From Profundibacter sp033851955 (GTDB taxonomy: Bacteria; Pseudomonadota; Alphaproteobacteria; Rhodobacterales; Rhodobacteraceae), in NCBI GenBank assembly GCA_033851955.1, contig JAWSVK010000003.1, positions 1 to 64,000 of the forward strand: a DNA stretch of 64,000 nt, given 5' to 3'. The position numbers were made by a program, and so were the translations under genes. Under the pieces are notes generated by a model. That model did no database searches. It was not told the origin of the DNA and saw only the letters and a program-made list of their open reading frames with translations. Shown here one piece after another: positions 52,290 through 61,309 of the stretch; the stretch's first letter is position 1; the number at the start of each line of letters is the position of its first letter.

Positions 52290-52535
52290 TCAGGCTTTGT
52301 CGGCCAGCAGCATCGACCAAATCTGATCCTTGAGCGCCAGACGCTCTTTGCGGATTTCGGCCATGTGCAAATCATCTGTGGGCTCAATATCAACCTCGGC
52401 GCGGTGCACTGCGCGATTGATCTCGTGATATTCATCGAACAATTTGGCGAAATGCGCATCCGATTGCTTGAGCGCACTCATCTGAGCAACGCGATCTGGA
52501 AATTCTTCGGCCAATTCATGGGGAGTATGTGACAT
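52290..52535 (-). CDS. YdcH/DUF465 family protein
   Basis: 81 residues, starting MSHTPHELAEEFPDRVAQMSAL and containing HFAKLFDEYHEINRAVHRAE and LKKERLALKDQI-like RKERLALKDQI. This is the DUF465 short coiled-coil family. Function unknown. Convergent with the ScfR gene. Confidence 0.88.
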   Translation of the reverse strand: MSHTPHELAEEFPDRVAQMSALKQSDAHFAKLFDEYHEINRAVHRAEVDIEPTDDLHMAEIRKERLALKDQIWSMLLADKA

Positions 52536-52607
52536 ATCGGGTCCTTTTCTGGGTCCTGTTTATGAACCAATCCTGCCCTTTCTTTGGTCTGCTCGCCTTG
52601 ATCCTGA

Positions 52608-53123
52608 TCAGTTTTCGCGTTTTTGGCGTCGAAATTCTGCCGGTGCAATCACCTTTGCCCGCCACAATCCTCGGCCCGCCACGGCGGCGGTTTTTTCATC
52701 GACGATATAATCGCGAGAATAGTTGGCATAGGCAAACACAATGCCCTTTTGTGCCAACATTCTCGCCAAATCTTGGTCCCCCAGATAACAGCGTGCCACC
52801 ATGCGCCCGTATTTGTCATAGGTCTTTCTGACACACCGTAGATCACGTCCCGCTAAGATAAGCCGCACCTGATCGCGCGACCAACGCCCGCACTTCCAAG
52901 CGCTGTCATCCGGCAGCGCGCAGGTCTGGTCCATTTCAGGCGCATCAATGCCAAACAAACGTATTTTCACGCCCGCAATTGTGAAGGTATCACCGTCATG
53001 AACATGCGCCACGCCCTGCACCTCGGGCTGCGCCTCAACATGCAATGGCGCGGCTTCGTCAACGCTGCGCATCGCGGTATAAATACCGCCCATCAACAAC
53101 AGGGTCAGAATAATTCGGTTCAT
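52608..53123 (-). CDS. exported staphylococcal-nuclease-like thermonuclease
   Basis: 171 residues with an N-terminal membrane anchor or signal (MNRIILTLLLMGGIYTA). SNase fold motifs: HVHDGDTFTIAGVKIRLFGIDAPEMDQ with the calcium/active-site Asp and Arg, KYGRMVARCYLG, and GLWRAKVIAP. Four cysteines (TCAL, KCGR, RCVR, RCYL) may pair in the periplasm. Its start is three bases after the betA stop, so it may be read from the bet transcript. Confidence 0.87.
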   Translation of the reverse strand: MNRIILTLLLMGGIYTAMRSVDEAAPLHVEAQPEVQGVAHVHDGDTFTIAGVKIRLFGIDAPEMDQTCALPDDSAWKCGRWSRDQVRLILAGRDLRCVRKTYDKYGRMVARCYLGDQDLARMLAQKGIVFAYANYSRDYIVDEKTAAVAGRGLWRAKVIAPAEFRRQKREN

Positions 53124-53126
53124 AAC

Positions 53127-54785
53127 CTAGCGTTGTGACGTTTTCCAGTCAGGATGCAACCACACATCGTCATTCATCGCAGGCAACATGCCGCGCCCCA
53201 GAATGTGGTCGGCAGCTTTTTCACCTGTCATGATGCTGGGCGCATTGAGATTGCCATTTGGAATACGCGGGAAAATGCTGCTGTCAGCCAGCCGCAACCC
53301 TTTGACCCCGATCACTCGGCACTCGGGATCGACCACCGCCATCGGATCATCTGCCGCCCCCATGCGGGCAGTGCCGCAAGGATGGAACGCGCTTTCGGCA
53401 TGCTCGCGGATGAAATCATCCAGCTCGTCGTCGGTTTGGTAATCGGCACCGGGTTGGATTTCGTGTTTCACATAGGGCTTAAAAGCATCTTGGGCGAACA
53501 CTTCGCGGGTCAGGCGAATGCAGGTGCGAAAATCCTCCCAGTCCTGATCTTGTGACATATAGTTGAACAAGATTTTGGGTGCGTCGTTCGGGTCATTGCT
53601 GGCCAAGGTCACAGCACCACGGCTGGTCGAGCGCATTGGTCCGACATGGGCCTGAAAGCCGTGGCCTTCGGCGGCGGCTTTGCCGTCATAACGCACCGCA
53701 ATAGGTAGAAAATGATACTGGATATCGGGGTATTTGATGCCCTTCTTACTGCGGATAAAGGCGGCTGATTCAAATTGGTTGCTGGCGCCCATACCGGCCT
53801 TGGTGAACAGCCATTGTGCCCCGATGCGCGCCTTGCTGAACAGGTTCCAGTAGCGGTACAGGGTCACGGGTTTGCTGGCAGCCATTTGGATATACAGTTC
53901 CAGATGATCCTGCAGGTTTTGGCCGACCCCAGCCCGATCCGCAACCAGATCAATGCCGTGTTCTGCCAAATGCGCTGCGGGGCCAATGCCTGACAGCATC
54001 AACAGCTTTGGCGAGTTGATCGATGACGCCGCGATGATCACTTCGCGGTTGGCATTGATCACTTCGATCTTGCCACCGCGTTCGACTTCAACACCCGTGG
54101 CGCGCCCGTCTTTGATCACCACACGCCGTGCAAGCGCACGGGTCAGGTTGCAATTGTCGCGCTTTAACGCGGGCCGCAGATAGGCATTGGCGGCAGACCA
54201 ACGCCGGCCGCGCCAAACGGTTTGCTCCATTGGGCCAAAGCCCTCTTGCTGTTCGCCGTTGTAGTCCTCGGTGGTTTGGTATCCGGCTTGCTCGCCCGCA
54301 TCGACAAAGGCCTTGAACAAGGGGTTGCGGCGTGGACCGCGGGTTACGTGCAGGGGGCCATCTTTGCCGCGCCAAGATTTGTCACCACCATGGCCGCCGG
54401 AATGCCAATGCTCCATGCGTTTGAAGTACGGCAACACATCCGCATAGCCCCAGCCCTGCGCGCCGTTCTCGGCCCAGTGGTCATAGTCATGTGCATGGCC
54501 GCGCACATAGACCATACCGTTGATGCTGGACGAACCGCCAATCACCTTGCCCCTGGGACAAACCAGTTTGCGCCCGCCCAAATGTGGCTCGGGCTCGCTT
54601 TGGAAACCCCAATCATAGAGGCCCATATTCATCGGATATGACAGGGCGGCGGGCATCTGAATGAAGGGGCCGGCATCGGTTCCACCATGTTCAATCACCA
54701 GAACGGATTTGCCAGCTTCAGATAGCCGATACGCGATCGCGCATCCCGCAGAGCCGGCCCCAATAATCACATAATCAGCTTCCAT
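53127..54785 (-). CDS. betA: choline dehydrogenase
   Basis: 552 residues from the ATG at 54785, with AGGATGTGACG before it; an ATG nine codons earlier is possible. GMC-family flavoprotein: FAD-binding YVIIGAGSAGCAIAYRLSEAG, GMC signatures PRGKVIGGSSSINGMVYVRG and ASSINSPKLLMLSGIG, and the active-site histidine in ESAFHPCGTARMG. It oxidises choline to betaine aldehyde at the membrane. Last of the bet genes. Confidence 0.95.
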   Translation of the reverse strand: MEADYVIIGAGSAGCAIAYRLSEAGKSVLVIEHGGTDAGPFIQMPAALSYPMNMGLYDWGFQSEPEPHLGGRKLVCPRGKVIGGSSSINGMVYVRGHAHDYDHWAENGAQGWGYADVLPYFKRMEHWHSGGHGGDKSWRGKDGPLHVTRGPRRNPLFKAFVDAGEQAGYQTTEDYNGEQQEGFGPMEQTVWRGRRWSAANAYLRPALKRDNCNLTRALARRVVIKDGRATGVEVERGGKIEVINANREVIIAASSINSPKLLMLSGIGPAAHLAEHGIDLVADRAGVGQNLQDHLELYIQMAASKPVTLYRYWNLFSKARIGAQWLFTKAGMGASNQFESAAFIRSKKGIKYPDIQYHFLPIAVRYDGKAAAEGHGFQAHVGPMRSTSRGAVTLASNDPNDAPKILFNYMSQDQDWEDFRTCIRLTREVFAQDAFKPYVKHEIQPGADYQTDDELDDFIREHAESAFHPCGTARMGAADDPMAVVDPECRVIGVKGLRLADSSIFPRIPNGNLNAPSIMTGEKAADHILGRGMLPAMNDDVWLHPDWKTSQR

Positions 54786-54877
54786 CGTCACATCCTGTTC
54801 TTTGCGGCTCATTGGTCCTTACGGCCCTCTTCGCCACCTCAGCGAAGAATGCCCGAAAGGGCTTGATGAGCGTATTG

Positions 54878-56338
54878 TTAAAACGGCGCGTCAACCGCTC
54901 CCATCGCCACGTAAACCGATTTCATTTGGCTATAATGCTCAATCGCTTGCTTGGAATTTTCACGCCCGACGCCAGACATTTTCACCCCACCAAATGGTGC
55001 TTCTACGGGGGCCAAATTGTAAGTATTGATAAAGCACGCCCCCGCCTCAAGTGCTGCAACCACACGGTGACCACGGGTCAGATCGCGGGTAAACACGCCG
55101 CCTGCCAGCCCGAATTCAGTGTCATTGGCGCGGCGGATTACATCGGCTTCATCGTCAAATTCCAGCACTGACATCACAGGTCCGAAAATTTCCTCGCGAG
55201 CAATCACCATGTCGTCCATGACATCAGCAAACACGGTGGGTTGAATGTAAAATCCTTCACGATCCAGCCCAGCACCTCCGGTCACCAAAGTCGCACCTTC
55301 CTCGATGCCTTTGTCAATATAGCGCTGCGTGATGGCCAACTGCGCCGCCGAAACCATCGGCCCGAAATTCACCGCCTCATCCATCGGATCACCAATGACC
55401 GCCGCTTCAACGCGTTCTTTTAGACGTGCCAAAAACGCGGGTTTTATGCCCTTTTGCACGAACACCCGCGTGCCGTTGGAACAGACTTGACCGGATGAGT
55501 AAAAATTCGCAAGGATCGCGCCGCCAACGGCATCTTCCAAATCCGCGTCATCGAAAATGATCAACGGGGATTTGCCACCCAGCTCCATTGTGACGTGCTT
55601 CATCTCAGCCGCCGCAGCCGCATATACCTTCTTGCCGGTGGGCACCGATCCCGTCAGTGACACCTTGTCCACCCGTGGGTCCGTCACCAGTGAGGCACCG
55701 ACTTCGCCCATGCCCTGCACCACGTTATAAACGCCCGCAGGCAGGCCTGCTTCATGCAAGATTTCGGCGACTTTCAAAGTACAAAGTGGTGTGGTTTCGG
55801 AGGGTTTGAACACCATCGCGTTGCCACAGGCAAGCGCTGGTGCGCCCTTCCAACACGCAATCTGTGTCGGGTAATTCCAAGCCCCTATGCCGACGCAAAC
55901 CCCCAACGCCTCGCGAATTGTATAGACGAAATCACCGCCACCCAGCGGGATATGCTCGCCCGTCAAACTGCCCGCCAAGCCGCCAAAATATTCCAGCGCA
56001 TCCGCCCCCGAAGTGGCATCCGCCACCAAGGTTTCTTGCAACGGCTTGCCCGTGTCTAAGGTCTCAAGCACGCTTAGATCATAGTTACGTTCCCGCAAAA
56101 TATCTGCGGCGCGGCGCAAAATGCGGCCACGTTCAGTGCCAGACATTTTGGCCCAAGCCACCTGTGCTGTGCGCGCCGCGTCCAGTGCTTGGTCAATCAC
56201 GGCAGGCGTGGCAGCATAGACTCGCGCGATCACTTCTCCCGTGGCCGGATAGATCACGTCAATCGGCGTTCCGGATGTGTCTTCAACATAGGTGCCATTG
56301 ATAAAGTGGCTGGCTTTGGGTTGGGCGTCGTGGTTCAT
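54878..56338 (-). CDS. betB: betaine-aldehyde dehydrogenase
   Basis: 486 residues of the ALDH family: GIGAWNYPTQIACWKGAPALA, NAD loop GSVPTGKKV, catalytic Glu in MELGGKSPLIIF and catalytic Cys in SSGQVCSNGTRVFV, and EEIFGPVMSVLEFD. It oxidises betaine aldehyde to glycine betaine with NAD. The start follows GGAGGCAAAA. It is separated from betC by ~100 bp holding two hairpins. Confidence 0.95.
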   Translation of the reverse strand: MNHDAQPKASHFINGTYVEDTSGTPIDVIYPATGEVIARVYAATPAVIDQALDAARTAQVAWAKMSGTERGRILRRAADILRERNYDLSVLETLDTGKPLQETLVADATSGADALEYFGGLAGSLTGEHIPLGGGDFVYTIREALGVCVGIGAWNYPTQIACWKGAPALACGNAMVFKPSETTPLCTLKVAEILHEAGLPAGVYNVVQGMGEVGASLVTDPRVDKVSLTGSVPTGKKVYAAAAAEMKHVTMELGGKSPLIIFDDADLEDAVGGAILANFYSSGQVCSNGTRVFVQKGIKPAFLARLKERVEAAVIGDPMDEAVNFGPMVSAAQLAITQRYIDKGIEEGATLVTGGAGLDREGFYIQPTVFADVMDDMVIAREEIFGPVMSVLEFDDEADVIRRANDTEFGLAGGVFTRDLTRGHRVVAALEAGACFINTYNLAPVEAPFGGVKMSGVGRENSKQAIEHYSQMKSVYVAMGAVDAPF

Positions 56339-56371
56339 TTTTGCCTCCGGTAGGGAGTTTAAGCGGTCTTG

Positions 56372-56416
56372 GAAACGCTCTGGGAGAGCGTTTCAGATGA
56401 AAAACGGGCGAAGCCC
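56372..56416 (-). promoter_or_regulatory. two hairpins between betC and betB
   Basis: GAAACGCTCT-GGG-AGAGCGTTTC at 56372-56394 is a perfect 10-bp stem; GGGC-GAA-GCCC at 56406-56416 is a second small one. Neither is followed by a good T run on the minus strand, so they may act in mRNA processing or partial termination within the bet operon. Confidence 0.45.
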
Positions 56417-56437
56417 ATTATGAAAAGAAGAAATGGA

Positions 56438-57964
56438 TCAATCCCCGCGAGGGTAACGTGCACTCTCTTCCAGCTCGTTCAAATCCATATGATTGCGCAT
56501 GTAGGCCTCGCTGGCCTTTTTCAACGGTTGATAATCCCACGGGTAATAGTTGCCGTTGCGCAAGGCTTCATAAACCACCCAGCGCCGCGCCTGACTTTCG
56601 CGCACGTCAGCATCATATTTGTCCAAATCCCACCGGGCTTCTGACTTGGCACGCATGGTTTGCAAGGTGCCAGCATGGGCAGGGTTTTGCGCCAGATTGT
56701 CTAACTCATGGGGATCAGATTCCAAATCAAACAGTTGATCCGGATCCAGCAAACAGCGGTTATATTTCCACTTGCCGTACCGCAGGCTGACCAGCGGGGA
56801 ATAGGAGGCCTCGGCAACATATTCCATCGCCACAGGCGAGGTGCGTTCCTCTCCGCGGGCCAAATCCAGCAGGCTTTCACCATCGGTCCACGGCGCGACC
56901 TCTTCCATCGAAACCCCCGCCAAATCGCAGAGGGTCGGGGTGACGTCGATGTTGGAAACGGGGGTATCGATCCGTCCAGCGGGCACATCGGGGGCGGCGA
57001 TCATTAAAGGCACCCGAGAGGAGCCTTCAAAAAAGCTCATCTTGAACCAAAGACCGCGCGCGCCGAGCATGTCACCGTGATCGGACACAAAAACAATCGT
57101 GGCTTCTTGGCCCGTGTCTTTGAGCACCGCCAGCATCTCGCCGATTTTGTCATCCAGATAGCTGATATTGGCGAAATAGGCGCGCCGCGAACGGCGGATA
57201 TTTTCTTCGGTTATGTCGAACTTGCGCCAATCGTTGGCGTCAAATATCCGCTTGGAATGGGCGTCATGATCCTCATAATCCATCGCGCCAATTTCGGGCA
57301 GCAGATGTTCGCAATCCTCATACAGATCCCAATATTTTTTGCGAGCCACATAGGGGTCGTGCGGGTGGGTAAAGCTGGCCGTTAGGCACCACGGGCGCGC
57401 ATCATTGCCACGGGACAAATCGTATAATTTGGCGCAGGCGTTATAGGCGACCTCATCGTCATATTCCATTTGGTTGGATATTTCAGCGACCCCTGCCCCC
57501 GTCACAGACCCCATGTTGTGATACCACCAATCAATGCGCTCGCCGGGTTTGCGGTAGTCCGGCGTCCAGCCAAAATCGGCGGGGTAAATGTCAGTGGTGA
57601 GGCGTTCTTCAAACCCGTGCATCTGGTCGGGGCCGACGAAATGCATTTTGCCAGACAGGCAGGTTTGATAGCCTGCGCGACGCAAATGGTGCGCGTAGGT
57701 CGGAATCGATGATGCGAATTCGGCCGCGTTGTCATAAACGCCCGTGCGCGACGGCAACTGACCCGACATGAAGCTGGCCCGCCCAGGTGCACAGAGTGGC
57801 GAAGCTGTATAGCTGTTGGCAAAGCGGGCCGAACGCGCCGCGAGCGCCTTGAGGTTTGGGGCATGCAACCAGTCGACGGGACCGTCAGGAAATAGCGTAC
57901 CATTCAGCTGATCCACCATGATGATCAGGATATTGGGCGCAGTTTTTTGCTTGGGTTTCGTCAT
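56438..57964 (-). CDS. betC: choline-sulfatase
   Basis: 508 residues. Type I sulfatase: metal-binding MVDQLNG at the start and the signature SPLCAPGRASFMSGQ, whose Cys58 is changed to formylglycine. HGDMLGARGLWFKMSFFEGSSRVP follows. The C-terminal tail (ARRWVVYEALRNGNYYPWDYQP) is typical of BetC. It frees choline from choline-O-sulfate. Its ATG overlaps the betI stop, with GGAGAATTCAA before it. Confidence 0.95.
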   Translation of the reverse strand: MTKPKQKTAPNILIIMVDQLNGTLFPDGPVDWLHAPNLKALAARSARFANSYTASPLCAPGRASFMSGQLPSRTGVYDNAAEFASSIPTYAHHLRRAGYQTCLSGKMHFVGPDQMHGFEERLTTDIYPADFGWTPDYRKPGERIDWWYHNMGSVTGAGVAEISNQMEYDDEVAYNACAKLYDLSRGNDARPWCLTASFTHPHDPYVARKKYWDLYEDCEHLLPEIGAMDYEDHDAHSKRIFDANDWRKFDITEENIRRSRRAYFANISYLDDKIGEMLAVLKDTGQEATIVFVSDHGDMLGARGLWFKMSFFEGSSRVPLMIAAPDVPAGRIDTPVSNIDVTPTLCDLAGVSMEEVAPWTDGESLLDLARGEERTSPVAMEYVAEASYSPLVSLRYGKWKYNRCLLDPDQLFDLESDPHELDNLAQNPAHAGTLQTMRAKSEARWDLDKYDADVRESQARRWVVYEALRNGNYYPWDYQPLKKASEAYMRNHMDLNELEESARYPRGD

Positions 57965-58560
57965 TTGAATTCTCCTGATTTGGGTTGGGCGGTCAACATC
58001 ATGTCCAGACAGTCCAGCACTCGATCCGAGGCCAAACGCCCGTCTGATAAGGAACCTCGCAACGCGTGGCGAATGTAGTAGCCGTCAATTAACGCCGCGA
58101 CATTGGCGGCAACATCGGGGGCGCGCGGGCCGATCAAGGGGCGCAATTCATGTAACAAGTTGGAGCGCAAACGCGCCTGATAGATATTCAGCAACCGCTT
58201 GGCACCCTCTGATGTTTGGGATTGAACATAGAAGTTCATCCAAGCGCTGACCACTTCACCCCGAAAATTTCCGGCCTCAAAGCTGGCGCGTATAATGGCT
58301 TCAAGCCGCGCACGGGGTTGGTGCGAAACACTTAACGCAGCCCGCACCTGCGCGCCATAAACGCTTAAGATATGGCGCATCGCGGCCATAAATATTTGGT
58401 CTTTACCACCGAAATAGTGATGGGCCAATGCGGACGACATCCCTGCCCGTTTGGCGATCTGGCTGACGGTCACATCCAGCGAGCCGCTGCGCCCGATTTC
58501 AACAATCGTCGCATCCACCAGCGCTTTGCGCCGGATTGGTTCCATTCCTATTTTTGGCAT
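57961..58560 (-). CDS. betI: TetR-family repressor BetI
   Basis: 199 residues from the ATG at 58560, after GGGGGGAAAAC. N-terminal TetR helix-turn-helix (RRKALVDATIVEIGRSGSLDVTVSQIAKRAGMSSALAHHYFGGKD), then a helical ligand domain with RLLNIYQARLRSNLLHELRPLI. BetI represses bet genes and is released by choline. First gene of the betI-betC-betB-betA unit. A BetI-like box lies 57-70 bp upstream. Confidence 0.93.
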   Translation of the reverse strand: MPKIGMEPIRRKALVDATIVEIGRSGSLDVTVSQIAKRAGMSSALAHHYFGGKDQIFMAAMRHILSVYGAQVRAALSVSHQPRARLEAIIRASFEAGNFRGEVVSAWMNFYVQSQTSEGAKRLLNIYQARLRSNLLHELRPLIGPRAPDVAANVAALIDGYYIRHALRGSLSDGRLASDRVLDCLDMMLTAQPKSGEFK

Positions 58561-58616
58561 GTTTTCCCCCCAAACGGCTCTCAAGTCATCACTTGGGTCA
58601 CATCTGGTTTATTTTA

Positions 58617-58630
58617 ATTGACTCGTCAAT
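58617..58630 (-). promoter_or_regulatory. putative BetI operator
   Basis: ATTGAC-TC-GTCAAT is a perfect 6-bp inverted repeat, extended on the minus strand to ATTGATTGACGAGTCAAT. Known BetI boxes have an ATTGA...TCAAT core. It lies 57-70 bp before betI, where a promoter is expected. Confidence 0.55.
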
Positions 58631-58661
58631 CAATAAAAATGCAGCCCATTTGATTTAAGGA

Positions 58662-59579
58662 TCAAACTTTGGTTGCGTTCACTGAAGGGGTCATCTCGCG
58701 CCGCTTCAAAACAGCCTCGCGCCATGAAATAAAACTGACCGATGAAAGGATCACCAAACCGCCCAGCACAACCCAGCTGTCCACCGGTTCGCCGAACATC
58801 ACCGCCCCCAGTGTGGCGGCCCAGACCAATTGCAAAAACGTCACTGGCTGTGTCACTGTTAAAGGGGCGGCACGAAAGGCCAACGTCATGGTCAGGTGCC
58901 CCGAGGTGGCGATGATCGCGAGCAAGAACAACCAGCCGACTTGGATCAGTGTTGGCGTCACCCATTGCGCATAGGCAAATGGCGCAAGCCCAATGGTCAC
59001 CGTGATCGAAAGCATGGCCACCACCACCAAGGGGTTGACCTCATCCGCCATCATTTTGGCGACCAGATAAGACACTGCAAACAACGCGGCGGTGATCAAC
59101 ATGGCGATATGACCGATCGAGATCTCACGAATACCCGGGCGCAGGATAATCAACGCGCCAACCAATGCCGCGATGATCGCCAAAACCCTGCGAAACGCCA
59201 GCTTTTCGCCCAAGAACAGGGCCGCCAAAAGGGTCACGTAAACCGGGGACAAATAGTTCATCGCAGTAACGTCAGCGATTGGCAGTTTTGTCATCGCAAA
59301 AAACCACAACATCACGCCCAATGCGTGTACCGCGCCACGCAGGCTAAACAGCATTATTTGGCGGCGCTGCAGTTTGGCATCGATCAACGGGCGCAGCATC
59401 GGAATAAGAAACACCAAGCCCAAGGCGTAACGCAAAAACGCGGCTTCGGCGGGGGGCACGCCACCACCAATGTGTTTCACGATCGCCGTCACAGCCACAA
59501 ACAGCAACCCCGTGACCAGCATCCAAAACACACCCCATATCGGGCGGCTTTCGTTAACATGTGTAATTTCTGCATTCAT
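58662..59579 (-). CDS. DMT/EamA-family transporter
   Basis: 305 residues, ten hydrophobic segments in two EamA repeats (RPIWGVFWMLVTGLLFVAVTAIVKHIGGG; later GHIAMLITAALFAVSYLVAKMMADE). It is related in type but not in sequence detail to the exporter at 6362-7264. Substrate unknown. It lies before the bet operon on the same strand, but the BetI-like box and 101 bp separate them. Confidence 0.82.
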   Translation of the reverse strand: MNAEITHVNESRPIWGVFWMLVTGLLFVAVTAIVKHIGGGVPPAEAAFLRYALGLVFLIPMLRPLIDAKLQRRQIMLFSLRGAVHALGVMLWFFAMTKLPIADVTAMNYLSPVYVTLLAALFLGEKLAFRRVLAIIAALVGALIILRPGIREISIGHIAMLITAALFAVSYLVAKMMADEVNPLVVVAMLSITVTIGLAPFAYAQWVTPTLIQVGWLFLLAIIATSGHLTMTLAFRAAPLTVTQPVTFLQLVWAATLGAVMFGEPVDSWVVLGGLVILSSVSFISWREAVLKRREMTPSVNATKV

Positions 59580-59616
59580 GTTTGCAATGGATAGCAGTGC
59601 CGCCGGAATGGCAAGA

Positions 59617-60213
59617 TCAATTCAACAATAAGGTGAGCGCAATCAGCCACATGGTCAGCGCCACCACCATATCAAGGATGCGCCACGATGCGGGATTGGC
59701 AAACAACGGCGCCAGCAGACGGGCGCCATACCCGAGCATAAAGAAGAACGCGAACGAGGAGGCGATCGCGCCGACGGCAAAGGCCACTCGGTCGTTATAT
59801 CTGGTTGAGATCGAGCCGATCAACACCACAGTGTCCAGATAGACATGTGGGTTCAGCCATGTCAGCGCCAAGCTGGTTAACAGTGTTTTCTTAAGTGTAT
59901 TGGCCTGAATTTGCGCTGCTTCCAGCGCTTCGCCACCTTTCAACGCTGCGCGAAAATTTTGCCAGCCGTACCAAATCAAAAACGCTGCCCCCGCGTAAAG
60001 AAACGCAGGCGCGACCCAAGGCATCAGGCGCGACACTGTTTCAAAACCGTAGATACCGGCGGCAATCAAAATGGCATCCGACAATGCCGCTGTCATGCAG
60101 ACCGCAAACACATGTTCGCGTCGCAGCCCTTGGCGCAACACAAAGGCGTTCTGTGCCCCGATGGCCAGAATCAGGCTGAAGCCGAGAATAAATCCACTGA
60201 GGGCAGTTTGCAT
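59617..60213 (-). CDS. argO: LysE/ArgO-family amino-acid exporter
   Basis: 198 residues from the ATG at 60213, with AAGGACGCATATC before it. Six spans; the start GFILGFSLILAIGAQNAFVLRQGLRREHV and LALTWLNPHVYLDTVVLIGSIS are the hallmarks of ArgO/LysE exporters of arginine and lysine. Divergent from an ArgP-type regulator, 85 bp apart, which supports the name. Confidence 0.9.
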   Translation of the reverse strand: MQTALSGFILGFSLILAIGAQNAFVLRQGLRREHVFAVCMTAALSDAILIAAGIYGFETVSRLMPWVAPAFLYAGAAFLIWYGWQNFRAALKGGEALEAAQIQANTLKKTLLTSLALTWLNPHVYLDTVVLIGSISTRYNDRVAFAVGAIASSFAFFFMLGYGARLLAPLFANPASWRILDMVVALTMWLIALTLLLN

Positions 60214-60298
60214 GATATGCGTCCTTTTCTTGACAGCGGATAGCCGTCGACGCATCATTAGGCCAATTAATCTTTCTAAATATGGATTAGCAATACTT

Positions 60299-61189
60299 AT
60301 GCTGGAGCAATCCCACCTAAACGCCCTGCGTGCCATCCTGCAAACGGGCAGTTTTGAGGCTGCGGCGAGCAATCTTGGCGTCACCCCTTCGGCCATTTCG
60401 CAACGGCTGAAAACCCTTGAGGATCAGCTGGGCACGGTGTTGATAATCCGCAGCAGCCCAGCCACCGCCACCCCGGCAGGCCAGCGTCTGTTTCGTCATG
60501 CCGAAGAAGTGGCGTTGCTGGAAACCACTTTGGGGGCCGATCTGAACGGGTTGTTGCCCAATGAAACCACGACCCCAATCCGCGTTGTGGTAAACGCAGA
60601 CAGTTTGGATACTTGGTTCATCACAGCCATGGCAAAAACCGACGGGTTTTTATTCGATGTCATCACCGATGACGAAGACGTCAGCGCCGATTGGTTGCGC
60701 CGTGGCGAGGTCATGGCCGCCGTCACCGCCCACGCCAAACCCGTGCAGGGGTGCGACAGCATCGCGCTTGGATCACAACGCTATTTGGCCACCGCCAGCC
60801 CCGATTTTGTGGCCGAGAATTTCGCCGATGGCCTCACCGCCGCCACCGCCAAACATGCGCCGATGTTGGTGTTTAACCGCAAGGATCATTCGCAACATCA
60901 ATGGCTGGCCAGGCAATGCGGCAAACGCATCACGCCGCCCGTCCATTTACTGCCCAGCACCCGCGGATTTGTCACCGGTGCGATTGCGGGGCTTGGCTGG
61001 GGTCTGAACCCAGAAACACTGGTGCGCGATGACATTACGACCGGCCGCTTGGTCACAATTGGTGCCGTCCCGACCTATGACGTGCCGCTGTATTGGCAGT
61101 TCAACCGTGTGACAGCACAGGCACTAAAACCGTTGACCGATGCAGTCAAAATGGTCGCCAAACAAGAGCTGGTCGCACCAGTATTGTGA
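60299..61189 (+). CDS. argP: LysR-type regulator ArgP
   Basis: 296 residues from ATG 60299. The winged helix is QSHLNALRAILQTGSFEAAASNLGVTPSAISQRLKTLEDQLGTVLIIRS, matching ArgP/IciA. The effector domain follows with VVVNADSLDTWF and LPSTRGFVTGAIAGLGWGLNPE. ArgP activates argO when arginine is in excess. The 85-bp gap to argO should hold its site. Confidence 0.9.
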   Translation: MLEQSHLNALRAILQTGSFEAAASNLGVTPSAISQRLKTLEDQLGTVLIIRSSPATATPAGQRLFRHAEEVALLETTLGADLNGLLPNETTTPIRVVVNADSLDTWFITAMAKTDGFLFDVITDDEDVSADWLRRGEVMAAVTAHAKPVQGCDSIALGSQRYLATASPDFVAENFADGLTAATAKHAPMLVFNRKDHSQHQWLARQCGKRITPPVHLLPSTRGFVTGAIAGLGWGLNPETLVRDDITTGRLVTIGAVPTYDVPLYWQFNRVTAQALKPLTDAVKMVAKQELVAPVL

Positions 61190-61309
61190 GCTGCCCAAAC
61201 AGCTCAAAGAACACGATTTTCGACCGATCTGCGACATCCCAGATGTCTTGCTCTTCATTGCGAAATGAACAACACTTGCAAGAACCAATCCCATCGGAGA
61301 GACCCAGCC

